Assembly (NCBI GenBank): GCA_949710005.1
Contig: OX453282.1
Coordinates: forward strand, 3,897,501 to 3,961,500
DNA: 64,000 nucleotides
Origin: Ricordea florida
Taxonomy: Eukaryota; Cnidaria; Anthozoa; Corallimorpharia; Ricordeidae
Direction of reading: 5' to 3'
Shown here one piece after another: positions 19,308 through 27,209 of this stretch. Under the pieces are notes generated by a model. It was not told where the DNA came from and did no database searches. It saw only the letters and a list, made by a program, of their open reading frames with translations. Both the position numbers and the translations under genes were made by a program. The first letter of the stretch is position 1. Each line of letters starts with the position of its first letter.

Positions 19308-20496
19308 ATGGCAGAATACGAAAAAATACCACTAGATGATCTGGGTGATGATGATGATGATGATGTTGATACCACAAATTATGACACCTCATTAAACACA
19401 ATTTCATCCACCACTTATCAAAATCCAGCTTATGAGGGGGATGAGGAGGAGGGAGATGAGGAAAGACCTATACCACCTAGTGAGAAATATGATGATAGGA
19501 GAGAAGCGATACAATATATCAAACGTATATTTCCCGATTTCAACCCTTTGGATTCTCCATTTACAGCAGAATGGGATAAGGATGGTAATTTGAAGGTTAA
19601 ATTGAGTACTCGAGGTAATGCTGCAGGACATATATTGATTGATAAAGATGGAGTAATAAAAGTTGATAATTTACCACCATCCATCAGAAAAGCTCTAGGT
19701 GCTGATTATGAAACCATGCTTGAAAAAAATGATAAGCTTAAGTCACAGTTGGAGGAAGCAAATGAAAAGAATAAAGAATTGAATAATATCTCGTTGGGAT
19801 TAAAAGCAACCACAGAAGTATATCCTCAGGAGATAGATCGCTATATTGCTATAGAAAAAGATCTGCGTGAATTCATTGAGAAACAACAAGTAACAATCGC
19901 GGAAAAAGATAGCTATTTGGATGCAGCTGTTAAACAGAAGATAGAATCTAAAAAACAGGCTGAGAAACTTTTGAGTGAAGTATATCGATACAAAGATGAA
20001 CTCGACAAATATAAGAAGGGAATGTCAAATTTAACAAAGTTAGAACAAAGTAGAGATCGTTTACAATCTGAGAACAATGAATTGAAAGAGATTATTAGAA
20101 AGGATATAATATCAATCAAAGATAAAAAAAGCCGATCTCGATAGACGAAATGATGAATTACTTAAAAATCTACCATTACGTGATCGTGTGAAGGCTATCT
20201 TCAAAAAGTATGGTTTTACAGTCTTTGCTGTTGTAAGCGCAGTAGGTGTGGTTATTGGTGTTATCGTTTCTAATCTTTCTAAAGGTCTAACCAAATTGGG
20301 TAAAGGTGTTGGTAATGGTTTGAAAACTATTGGTAAGAAACTAGGTGAAATATTGCCCGGAATGGTTGGAGCTATCGTTAGCTTTCTTTTCAAAACAGCA
20401 GGTGAGGTTATTGGATTTTTAGGCAAGAACGCTTGGTTATTGATAGTGGCTGTGGTTCTATATTTTGTGGAACAATTTAAAAAGAAGAGGAAGTAA
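19308..20496 (+). pseudogene. Element A coiled-coil/membrane protein, frameshifted
   Basis: Homologues in B (409 aa) and C (410 aa) are single frames. In A the frame stops at 20144 and the C-terminal part continues in another frame (open from 20188). The break maps to a run of seven A's near 20126, one base too many. Parts: acidic disordered N-terminus with an Asp run (~15-20), a conserved IKRIFPDFNPLD-S-F block, a long coiled coil (~135-275), then a C-terminal membrane region with two hydrophobic stretches around a Gly/Lys-rich segment (LGKGVGNGLKTIGKKLGEIL). It may be mutation, sequencing error or slippage. Confidence 0.8.
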
Positions 20497-20510
20497 GTAA
20501 AAACAAAATA

Positions 20511-20894
20511 ATGAATCATACAATGTTTCTATCTATAAATATGCTAACTCCCGAAACAAGAATTTATCTAGATCCTCCATTAACCAAAGTAAAAAAGATA
20601 CAAATGCTTGATAGTCACATTCCCAAAGTGTTATCTGATAAGTCATTTTACTTAATGTGTGATGTTATAGAGCCAAAGTCTTCGTATTCCAATCGGATCC
20701 CTATAGGTGAAAGTGTAGAACTTAATCCCTCACAACTACTAGCTGTTATTCCATCTCAAAAATATCCTTGTTTAAGAATTTCACAAACCAAAAATCCAGT
20801 TAACTACTTTACTTTATTAATTTTAGATGAAAACGGAAGAAAGTTAAACTTTAGTAACAACCGTATTCGTATCGATTTAAAGATTTCATGTTGA
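20511..20894 (+). CDS. Element A minor capsid candidate, short form
   Basis: A 127-residue protein. It begins with a conserved LTPETRIYLDPPLTKVKKIQ and ends with a beta-rich block (PVNYFTLLILDENGRKLNFS). B has a 211-residue relative (26343-26978) whose middle ~80 residues are absent here. The pattern (a start strand, a long loop, a final FxLxILDExG strand) resembles the single jelly-roll minor capsid/penton proteins of Polintons, but this is a weak inference. It overlaps the promoter motif of the next gene. Confidence 0.6.
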   Translation: MNHTMFLSINMLTPETRIYLDPPLTKVKKIQMLDSHIPKVLSDKSFYLMCDVIEPKSSYSNRIPIGESVELNPSQLLAVIPSQKYPCLRISQTKNPVNYFTLLILDENGRKLNFSNNRIRIDLKISC

Positions 20895-20905
20895 GTAGTA
20901 AAAAA

Positions 20906-21502
20906 ATGGATGACTACAATAGAATTTATCCACAAGTTCCTATGAATGGAGACTCACTTAATTTCAGACTACAAAAGTCATGTGAAGTACTACAAAATCT
21001 TGAGAAGGAAATTAAACATTATGAGGATGTTAGGAAAAAATACAATAGAGCGAGAGGAATATTTACTAAAATCAGTGTTGGTTGTGGGGTTTTTTCAGTT
21101 ATCCTATCTGCAAGTGGACTTGGAACTTCTCTTACTGGTTTTGGTGCTGTTGTTGGTATCCCATTAGGTGTTGTCGGAGGTATTTGTGGAGGAATATCGG
21201 TTGGATTCGGTGCGGCTTCCAAAAGACTTTCACATAAAGTTAGTAAACATGAACAGACTGTTTCTCTAGCAAAAGCAAAAGTAAACACCATTAACGACTT
21301 GGTTTCAAAGGCACTGAAAGATAACGTCATCTCTGAACAAGAATTTTCCATAATTTTAGCAGAGTTAGAAAAGTTTGAAAAACTAAAACTCGAAATCCGT
21401 CAAAAATTTAGGAGAGATACTGAAAAAAACTTAAATATGTCTCAGATAAGGAGAGAGGTTCGTGCCGACATATTAAAGGAGCTAACCGTTCCCGCACATT
21501 AA
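20906..21502 (+). CDS. Element A 198-aa glycine-rich membrane protein
   Basis: The start at MDDYNRIYPQVP is chosen because B and C begin there; an upstream in-frame ATG at 20888 overlaps the previous stop. Residues ~20-50 are a charged helix (LQNLEKEIKHYEDVRKKYNR); ~56-105 form a Gly-rich hydrophobic region of two or three short membrane spans (SVILSASGLGTSLTGFGAVV); the rest is a helical, charged tail. The Gly-rich hydrophobic stretch resembles membrane-active segments; its role is unknown. Element B inserted into the element C copy of this gene. Confidence 0.8.
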   Translation: MDDYNRIYPQVPMNGDSLNFRLQKSCEVLQNLEKEIKHYEDVRKKYNRARGIFTKISVGCGVFSVILSASGLGTSLTGFGAVVGIPLGVVGGICGGISVGFGAASKRLSHKVSKHEQTVSLAKAKVNTINDLVSKALKDNVISEQEFSIILAELEKFEKLKLEIRQKFRRDTEKNLNMSQIRREVRADILKELTVPAH

Positions 21503-21584
21503 AATTTTCATTTGAGGTTAATATTAGAAAAGAACGGAGTTGATTTAAAAACATATGCATCTTATTCTAAACATAAAGAATAAA

Positions 21585-23141
21585 ATGGGATTACTAAATG
21601 ATTTCAGAAATAAATATCCAAATGCTGATCAAAGTCAATTTGAAGTTGTAGCTGATCCGTATGGAGGATACATTAAGTGGAAAGTGAATGGTATGACAAT
21701 CATGTCTAATGATGACCCCACTGGAAAAACATGGACTGAAGACCTATCACCCCGTTTGAAAAAACTTTTATGGAAAGATTTAGGATTGGATGATGATGAT
21801 GAATTGAGTTCATTCCCAAAAAGTTTAACTATTACCAATCGATCTTATCCAATACCTGCAATTGATTTTGATGACTTTACAAGCAACATAACAAAAATGC
21901 TAACCTCACTGGATATATACGTGTCAAATACGAAGAAATTCACAGCAAAGATGCGTGATGTTTTTGCCAATCAAGTTGTGACTTTCAAATTTGGAAAACA
22001 AAGTAGAAAATGGTTGAATGCTCCTGATATGAATTATTGGCCACAACAATTAAATTTTGCGGTATGGTGTGCGACATCTGGTTGCGGAATAAGTCCTTTT
22101 GAGAGTTTAAATTATCCTAAAGTAGTTAGTAGCTTCATTAAGTTTCATGTATATTTCACAATAAGGCGGATATTATATGAATTAAGTCTTCCCTTACCTG
22201 ATGAGCAACCTTTTGTGATAAATAATAATCCTTATAGTAAAGTTGCATATCAACGATTGTGTGCAGAATTTAGCATATCAAAAAACTCAGACTTTAGATG
22301 GAAAGGAGCAAGAAATGGAGGTTTAGGAGATATATTCCTTGATTATGGTTCTGGATATAATGGAAAAGGTGGAGGATATCAAAATGTGCATATTGTAAGA
22401 AATTACGATCATGAAGCAGATCAATGGCCTGGTGAAGGTGGTAAATTTGCTGATGAGGGGGGTAAGAAAGAAAAAGGTAATCTTATCTCATTTATCCGTA
22501 ATGATGACTTTGCCGATTTCAAATATGCCTGGTTTATCCCAACAAGTGGTCATGGACTCACTAAAGCTGGACTTGGTAGATTGAATCGATCTGCTGAATC
22601 TTTTGTTTACTGTATATTGGGAGCGCAAGTTAACACTAGAAATTCGATTTACGGTAATGGTGGTGGAGCGATAGAGACGCAACAAGAATTTTTATCTTTA
22701 TTTGAAAGTAATGTTATCGAGAATGACATTTCTAGTTCTATCCAAAGATATCAATTAGCTGTACAAGAAGCGAAATTACGGCTTGATTTAGCTATTGCTC
22801 CTGGTGTATGGCTAATGCCTAGTAATATGATAATCAACACTGAAAGCGTGACTGGTTTTAACAACAAACTTATGAAAGCGAGTAATGATATGAATTTTGG
22901 AGTGAATAATTCCCTAAACACTGAATCAAAACAGGTTGGAATAAGTCATAACATGGGATCTTCAAAGGTAAAGTTACCTCATATAGCTGAGACAAATCCA
23001 AAACCTTTACAAAATGAAGCGAAACCAAAACCAAAATCCTCAACTCTGAATGAAAAGTCGGACGTGACCACACAACATGAAACCAATATATTAACATTTA
23101 TAATTATCACTGGTGGATTAGCGTGGTATCTATTTCGGTAG
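21585..23141 (+). CDS. Element A 518-aa C-terminally anchored protein
   Basis: The start at MGLLNDFRNKYPNADQ matches the other copies; an in-frame ATG at 21555 is less likely. Residues 1-75 are a small domain (GGYIKWKVNGMTIMSNDDPT, then LKKLLWKDLGL) that also exists alone in B (28819-29040). Residues ~80-240 hold conserved blocks such as NYWPQQLNFAVWCATSGCGI and FHVYFTIRRILYELSLPLPD. A Gly/Asp-rich stretch (~250-300) and a helical core with GHGLTKAGLGRLNRSAESFV follow, then a Lys/Pro/Thr-rich linker and a last-residue membrane anchor (TFIIITGGLAWYLFR). This could be a large surface or vertex protein; no family was recognised. Confidence 0.85.
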   Translation: MGLLNDFRNKYPNADQSQFEVVADPYGGYIKWKVNGMTIMSNDDPTGKTWTEDLSPRLKKLLWKDLGLDDDDELSSFPKSLTITNRSYPIPAIDFDDFTSNITKMLTSLDIYVSNTKKFTAKMRDVFANQVVTFKFGKQSRKWLNAPDMNYWPQQLNFAVWCATSGCGISPFESLNYPKVVSSFIKFHVYFTIRRILYELSLPLPDEQPFVINNNPYSKVAYQRLCAEFSISKNSDFRWKGARNGGLGDIFLDYGSGYNGKGGGYQNVHIVRNYDHEADQWPGEGGKFADEGGKKEKGNLISFIRNDDFADFKYAWFIPTSGHGLTKAGLGRLNRSAESFVYCILGAQVNTRNSIYGNGGGAIETQQEFLSLFESNVIENDISSSIQRYQLAVQEAKLRLDLAIAPGVWLMPSNMIINTESVTGFNNKLMKASNDMNFGVNNSLNTESKQVGISHNMGSSKVKLPHIAETNPKPLQNEAKPKPKSSTLNEKSDVTTQHETNILTFIIITGGLAWYLFR

Positions 23142-23144
23142 TTC

Positions 23145-23333
23145 ATGGCCATTTCACGTGATTATGATTGTTTGTAAATTAGTGTTCACGTGTAGAACAA
23201 TAGATTGCATACTTTTACGACATAGCAACAAGCAAGTTGGAAAGTGAATTTTAAGTTGAAAAGTAGATTTTATGTTTACTTTTAAAAGGCTGGTTTCTAA
23301 CGTCGCTCAGGAATGTGATTACGTCAATGCAAA
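23145..23333. other. Conserved non-coding segment, element A
   Basis: About 190 bp downstream of the 518-aa gene is closely matched by 27018-27209 in B, including GTTCACGTGTAGAACAATAG, CATACTTTTACGACATAGCA and TTCTAACGTCGCTCAGGAAT. No shared frame is evident. C has only the outer part (CACGTGATTATGATTG), so about 150 bp is missing there. It may be a regulatory or small RNA region. Confidence 0.6.
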
Positions 23334-23340
23334 TTTTTTT

Positions 23341-23370
23341 GTTATGTAACACTGACTTGTGTTAGATAAC
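23341..23370. terminator. Hairpin between convergent genes, element A
   Basis: GTTATGTAAC and GTTAGATAAC form an imperfect stem ending at the stop codon of the Cys/His-repeat gene. Counterpart of 9492-9521 and 26308-26336. Confidence 0.45.
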
Positions 23371-23907
23371 TTAATGACATTCTTGTTTTGCATAACATTC
23401 TTTACAAAATGCCTTCTGTCTATTATGTTCACATATTTGAGATCCTCCACATAACTTACAAAAATTTCTTTGTTTTCCATGAATACATATTCCTTTACCT
23501 TTACATTCTTTACAACGTGCCTTCTGTTTTTTATGTTCACATATTTGAGATCCTCCACACTCTTTACAATGCGTCCTTTGTTTTTTATGTTCACATATTT
23601 GTGATCCTCCACACTCTTTACAATAAGCTTTATTTCTATTATGTTCACATATTTGTGATCCTCCACACTCTTTACATCTTGATTTCTGCCTTTTATGAAT
23701 ACAATAATAATGATACTTAATAATTTCAGGTTTTGAAGTGGGTGTAGGAGTTTGTTTCTGAAGATTTCGCATCTCTTCCATAACTTCTGGAATATTACTC
23801 AACACTTCAATGAGTCCAGGTTTACGCAATTTATAAATTTTTTCAACACCATGGTCTTTAGCAATTTGCCGCAATTCTACAACTTTTTTCTTTTGTAACT
23901 CTTCCAT
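23371..23907 (-). CDS. Element A Cys/His-repeat protein with SAP-like N-terminus
   Basis: A 178-residue protein. Residues 1-52 match the polymerase N-terminus of the same element exactly because both lie in the TIR. After a short TPTPTSKPE linker come six or so units of the pattern C-x-H-x(6)-C-K-x-C-x-G-S-Q-I (CIHKRQKSRCKECGGSQICE and so on). Each unit offers three Cys and one His, suiting zinc binding. Unit number differs between A, B and C. Function unknown; DNA-end binding is plausible given the shared N-terminus. Confidence 0.82.
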   Translation of the reverse strand: MEELQKKKVVELRQIAKDHGVEKIYKLRKPGLIEVLSNIPEVMEEMRNLQKQTPTPTSKPEIIKYHYYCIHKRQKSRCKECGGSQICEHNRNKAYCKECGGSQICEHKKQRTHCKECGGSQICEHKKQKARCKECKGKGICIHGKQRNFCKLCGGSQICEHNRQKAFCKECYAKQECH

Positions 23908-24109
23908 TTATACTTTTATTATTTTTGTTTTTAAATCACAATTGAATTCAATTTCATATTTTATTTCCCTATAAAATCTCTGATAAAATCCTTGATAAAT
24001 CCTTGATAAAATTTCCCCATTTTTGTATTTTTTTTTCATAATTTTTTGTAATATTTTTTATTTCCACATTTTTTTCAATTTGTGCTGGAACCCCCACATT
24101 CTCACTACT
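23751..24109 (-). repeat. Element A right TIR (359 bp)
   Basis: Reverse complement of 10426-10784; it carries the start of the Cys/His-repeat gene. Followed by TGAGA (24110-24114), the second TSD copy. Confidence 0.92.
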
Positions 24110-24799
24110 TGAGATACCAAATTCAGCACACAATCGTTGATATGCGACTTTATTATAGGGATTATTATTTATTACAAAGGGTTGCTCATCAGGTAAGGGA
24201 AGACTCAATTCATACAGTATTCGTCTTATTGTGAAATACACATGAAACTTAATGAAGCTACTCATGACTTTGGGATAGTTTAGACTCTCAAAAGGACTTA
24301 TTCCACATCCAGAGGTCGCACACCACACTGCAAAGTTAAGTTGTTGGGGCCAATAATTCATATCAGGTGCGTTCAACCATTTTCTACTTTGTTTACCAAA
24401 CTTGAAAGTCACAACTTGGGATGTAAATATGTTACGCATCTTGGCGGTGAATTTCTTCGTATTGGAAACGTATATATCCAGTGAGGTAAGCATGTTTGTG
24501 ATATTACTTGTAAAGTCATCAAAATCAATGGCTGGTATTGGGTAAGATCGTTTGGTAATGGTTAAACTCTTTGGAAACGAACTCAATGTATTATCATCCA
24601 ATCCTAAATCTTTCCATAGAAGTTTTTTCAAACGGGGTGACAGGTCTTCAGTCCATGTTTTTCCAGTGGGGTCATCATAAGACATGATTGTTGTACCATT
24701 AACTTTCCACCTAATGTAACCACCATACGGATCAGCTACAAATACGAATTGGTCGCGATCAGCCTTTGGATACCTATTTCTGAAATCATTGAGTAACAT
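24110..24799 (-). pseudogene. Element C ~515-aa membrane protein, 5' part
   Basis: The first 230 codons (MLLNDFRNRYPKADRDQF...) contain the N-terminal WKVNG domain and the NYWPQQLNFAVWCATSGCGI block, ending at CAEFGIS where element A begins. The apparent further codons are read from A's TIR. The rest of the gene is at 9563-10425. Apart from the insertion no damage is visible. Confidence 0.9.
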
Positions 24800-24902
24800 T
24801 TTATTATTTACGTTGATAATAAGATGTTTTTAAATCAACACCGTTCTTTTCTAATACCAACCTCATAATTCCATCCTACAGGAGTTCTCTCAAATGAAAA
24901 TT

Positions 24903-25043
24903 TCAACGTTCGGGACCGGTTAACTCCTTTAAAATTTCCGCACGAACCTCTGTTCTTATCTGATTCATATTTAAGTTTTTTTCTGTATCTTTCCGGTTTT
25001 TTTGACGGATTTCGAGTTTTAGTTTTTCAAACTTATCCACCTC
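24903..25043 (-). pseudogene. Element C 198-aa membrane protein, 3' part
   Basis: Encodes the C-terminal ~46 residues (DKFEKLKLEIRQK then LNMNQIRTEVRAEILKEL) of the gene whose 5' part is at 40278-40738. Element B lies between them. 461 and 141 bases less one TSD copy give 199 codons, matching the 198-aa relatives, so the frame was open when B inserted. Confidence 0.88.
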
Positions 25044-25259
25044 AGTAGTATATTACAGTAAAAATTAAACGATTTTACTTTTTTTATTGAAACCCGACTT
25101 TACTTTTTTTATTTACTTTTTACCAAAATTTTGAAAAAAACGAATTTAATTTTTATTAACTTTTACAAAAAATTTGAAAAAACGATTTTACTTTTTAGTT
25201 TTGAAAAAGACGAATTTGCGGTTTAAAGATTTGTAGAAATTTATTAAACATGGAACAAG
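25044..25259 (+). repeat. Element B left TIR (216 bp)
   Basis: It matches the reverse complement of 40062-40277 with no difference noticed. Repeated phrases such as TTTTACTTTTT and TTGAAAAAACGA make it AT-rich. It ends just past the first three codons (Met-Glu-Gln) of the terminal genes, so here hardly any protein sequence is shared. Confidence 0.92.
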
Positions 25260-25744
25260 TGGATGATTTACTTTTTCACCAATTAAAAAATATTGCAAAA
25301 GAGTTGAAAATTAAAGGGCGAACAAAAATGAATAAAGAAAATTTAATTAAAAGCATTAAAAATTTTTCAGAGGAAGAAATCATTAACGAAATTAAAAAAG
25401 ACGCTATTAATAATAAATATTATTGTATCCATAAAAAGTGTAAATATTTTTGTAAAGAGTGTTGCGGGTCGCAATTATGTATTCACAAAAAAATTAAATA
25501 TTGTTGTAAAGAATGTAAAGGATCAAAATTTTGTAAACACAGCATACAAAAAACACACTGTAAACAGTGTGAAGGATCCCAATTATGTATACACAACAGA
25601 CAGAAAACACATTGTAAAGAGTGTGGAGGATCCCAAATATGTATACACAAAAAACAGAAGGCATATTGTAAAGAGTGTGGAGGGGCACAAATATGCGAGC
25701 ACGGTAAACAAAAACAAAAGTGTAAAGAATGTAGAATTAAATAA
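25250..25744 (+). CDS. Element B Cys/His-repeat protein
   Basis: A 164-residue protein. Residues 1-60 are a helical SAP/HeH-like region (LKNIAKELKIKGRTKMNKEN) unrelated in detail to those of A and C. Then six units of C-x-H-x(6)-C-K-x-C-x-G-S-Q follow, some with variant residues (CCGS, CKGS, CEGS). It sits at the element terminus, preceded by GTTTAAAGATTTGTAG. Because B's polymerase lacks a matching N-terminus, this protein may supply that domain alone; that is speculation. Confidence 0.82.
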   Translation: MEQVDDLLFHQLKNIAKELKIKGRTKMNKENLIKSIKNFSEEEIINEIKKDAINNKYYCIHKKCKYFCKECCGSQLCIHKKIKYCCKECKGSKFCKHSIQKTHCKQCEGSQLCIHNRQKTHCKECGGSQICIHKKQKAYCKECGGAQICEHGKQKQKCKECRIK

Positions 25745-25792
25745 AAAAAAAATGAATTATGATTTAAAGATATAAAATAAAATAAAAAAAAG

Positions 25793-26293
25793 ATGAATAT
25801 AAAATTTTTAACCGTTCAATACGAAAATAAAGAAAAATGTTCAAAAGATTTCTTTAATGAAGTAAATAAAGATTTATCAATTTGTGTAAAAGAGAATGAT
25901 AATTTAACGATTATTGGTATGCCAAATAGTTTAAATGCTGTTGAGGCAACAAAGAATTTAATATTTTTTGGTTATAAAATTTGTTACCGCTTGGGTAATG
26001 TTGATGATGAATTTATTACAAAAGGAGTAAAAGTACACGATGTTAAAGAAGATATTAATTTTGATAAAGAGTATTTTGAAAAAGTAATTAAGATTAGTAA
26101 TAAAAAAGAAATTAATAGTAATTTAGAAATAATTATTATTTCTTTTGAGGTTAGTTTTAATATATTTATTCCAGATAAAAATAAGTTTTACAAAAAGATA
26201 AAAAAACATGTAAAGGATGGGATATCTTCATACTTTTCAATCTCACCACCAGTCAGAAATATGTTTGAAGATGTGGAAAAAATTTATGTCTAG
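25793..26293 (+). CDS. Element B unique 166-aa protein
   Basis: No counterpart is present in A or C. It starts MNIKFLTVQYENKEKCSKDF after TTTAAAGATATAAAA. The composition (Lys, Asn, Ile-rich) follows the AT bias of this element. Alternating hydrophobic strands and helices (LTIIGMPNSLNAVEATKNLI; LEIIIISFEVSFNIFI) suggest a small alpha/beta protein; no signal peptide or membrane helix. No family was recognised. Its stop is close to the hairpin at 26308. Confidence 0.7.
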   Translation: MNIKFLTVQYENKEKCSKDFFNEVNKDLSICVKENDNLTIIGMPNSLNAVEATKNLIFFGYKICYRLGNVDDEFITKGVKVHDVKEDINFDKEYFEKVIKISNKKEINSNLEIIIISFEVSFNIFIPDKNKFYKKIKKHVKDGISSYFSISPPVRNMFEDVEKIYV

Positions 26294-26307
26294 GTAAAAC
26301 TAATTAT

Positions 26308-26336
26308 GTTATATAACCTAATAATGGTTACATAAC
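26308..26336. terminator. Hairpin between convergent genes, element B
   Basis: GTTATATAACC and GGTTACATAAC form a stem around a short loop, between the stops of the 166-aa gene and the 211-aa gene. Counterpart of the hairpins in A and C, although the neighbouring genes differ. Confidence 0.45.
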
Positions 26337-26342
26337 AAAAAT

Positions 26343-26978
26343 TTAACTAAATCTTAAGCTAAAAGTTATGGGGGAACCCTTCAGATCAAGTTTTTTCCAT
26401 TCATTATCTAATATGGTTAAATCAAAGTGATTTATTAGAGACTCATATTTTAGAACCGGAATTGTTGGATAATCCTTTGAGGGTATGTTTGCAAGTAGGT
26501 GAGATGGCGAGAGTTTTACAAGTTCTCCATATTTTGTTTTATTCATATATGAAGACTTATTATCCACTATACTACACATAAGTCTAAGCGGTTCCTTAAT
26601 CTGTATATTTATAGGGTATAATTTACCTGGATTTATAACTTCGGGTACCCCTAAACCAACCGCTAACCCTCTCATAAGTTTAATGTTAAAGTTCTTATTA
26701 GAATAAAGATAGTCAACAGTGTCTGTCTCAATGATTGTTATCTTTGCCTTATCAGTATCATTAAGAAAGATAGATTGAATATCACGCAACGAATATGTGC
26801 CGGGTTGTATTATTATTAGTGGTTGATTCTCATCATTAAACAATATCTGTTGATCCTTGAAATTAATCAATCTTTTGGTTTGTATATTACAATCAAGGAG
26901 CTGTATTTCTCGAAGATTTTTCAGCGGCGGATCTAAATAAATCCTTGTTTCAGACTCATACATGGTTATGCTCAACAT
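26343..26978 (-). CDS. Element B minor capsid candidate, long form
   Basis: A 211-residue protein. It starts MLSITMYESETRIYLDPPL, carries middle blocks ILFNDENQPLIIIQPGTYSL and GVPEVINPGKLYPINIQI, and ends INHFDLTILDNEWKKLDL-ITFSLRFS. The ends match the short forms in A and C; the middle ~80 residues are present only here. The beta-rich pattern with a final ILDxxG-like strand fits a single jelly-roll minor capsid (penton-like) protein, as inferred for Polintons. In B the gene has moved to the terminal side of the anchored-protein gene. TTTAAAGATGAG precedes the start. Confidence 0.6.
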   Translation of the reverse strand: MLSITMYESETRIYLDPPLKNLREIQLLDCNIQTKRLINFKDQQILFNDENQPLIIIQPGTYSLRDIQSIFLNDTDKAKITIIETDTVDYLYSNKNFNIKLMRGLAVGLGVPEVINPGKLYPINIQIKEPLRLMCSIVDNKSSYMNKTKYGELVKLSPSHLLANIPSKDYPTIPVLKYESLINHFDLTILDNEWKKLDLKGSPITFSLRFS

Positions 26979-27017
26979 TTTTGTTTGATTGCATCATACT
27001 CATCTTTAAATCGAGCT

Positions 27018-27209
27018 TTTGCATTGACGTAATCACATTCCTGAGCGACGTTAGAAACCGACCTTTTAAAAGTAAACATAAAATCTACTTTTCGATTTCA
27101 AATCCACTTTACATTTTTCTTGTTGCTATGTCGTAAAAGTATGCAATCTATTGTTCTACACGTGAACACTAATCCAAAAACAATGATAATCACGTGAAAT
27201 GGTCATGAA
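27018..27209. other. Conserved non-coding segment, element B
   Basis: Counterpart of 23145-23333 in A, in opposite orientation. It lies between the anchored-protein gene and the start of the 211-aa gene, so in B it could also act as that gene's upstream region. Confidence 0.6.

Larger units (their letters stand above)
10426..24109 (+). mobile_element. Element A: near-complete Polinton/adintovirus-like element
   Basis: A 13,684-bp element with 359-bp TIRs (tips AGTAGTGAGAATG) and TSD TGAGA at 10421-10425 and 24110-24114. It lies inside the ~515-aa protein gene of element C. Gene order from the left: polymerase (+), integrase (-), capsid, ATPase, five accessory genes, minor capsid candidate, 198-aa membrane protein, 518-aa membrane protein (all +), Cys/His-repeat protein (-). 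Only the coiled-coil/membrane gene at 19308-20496 is visibly frameshifted. Confidence 0.92.
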
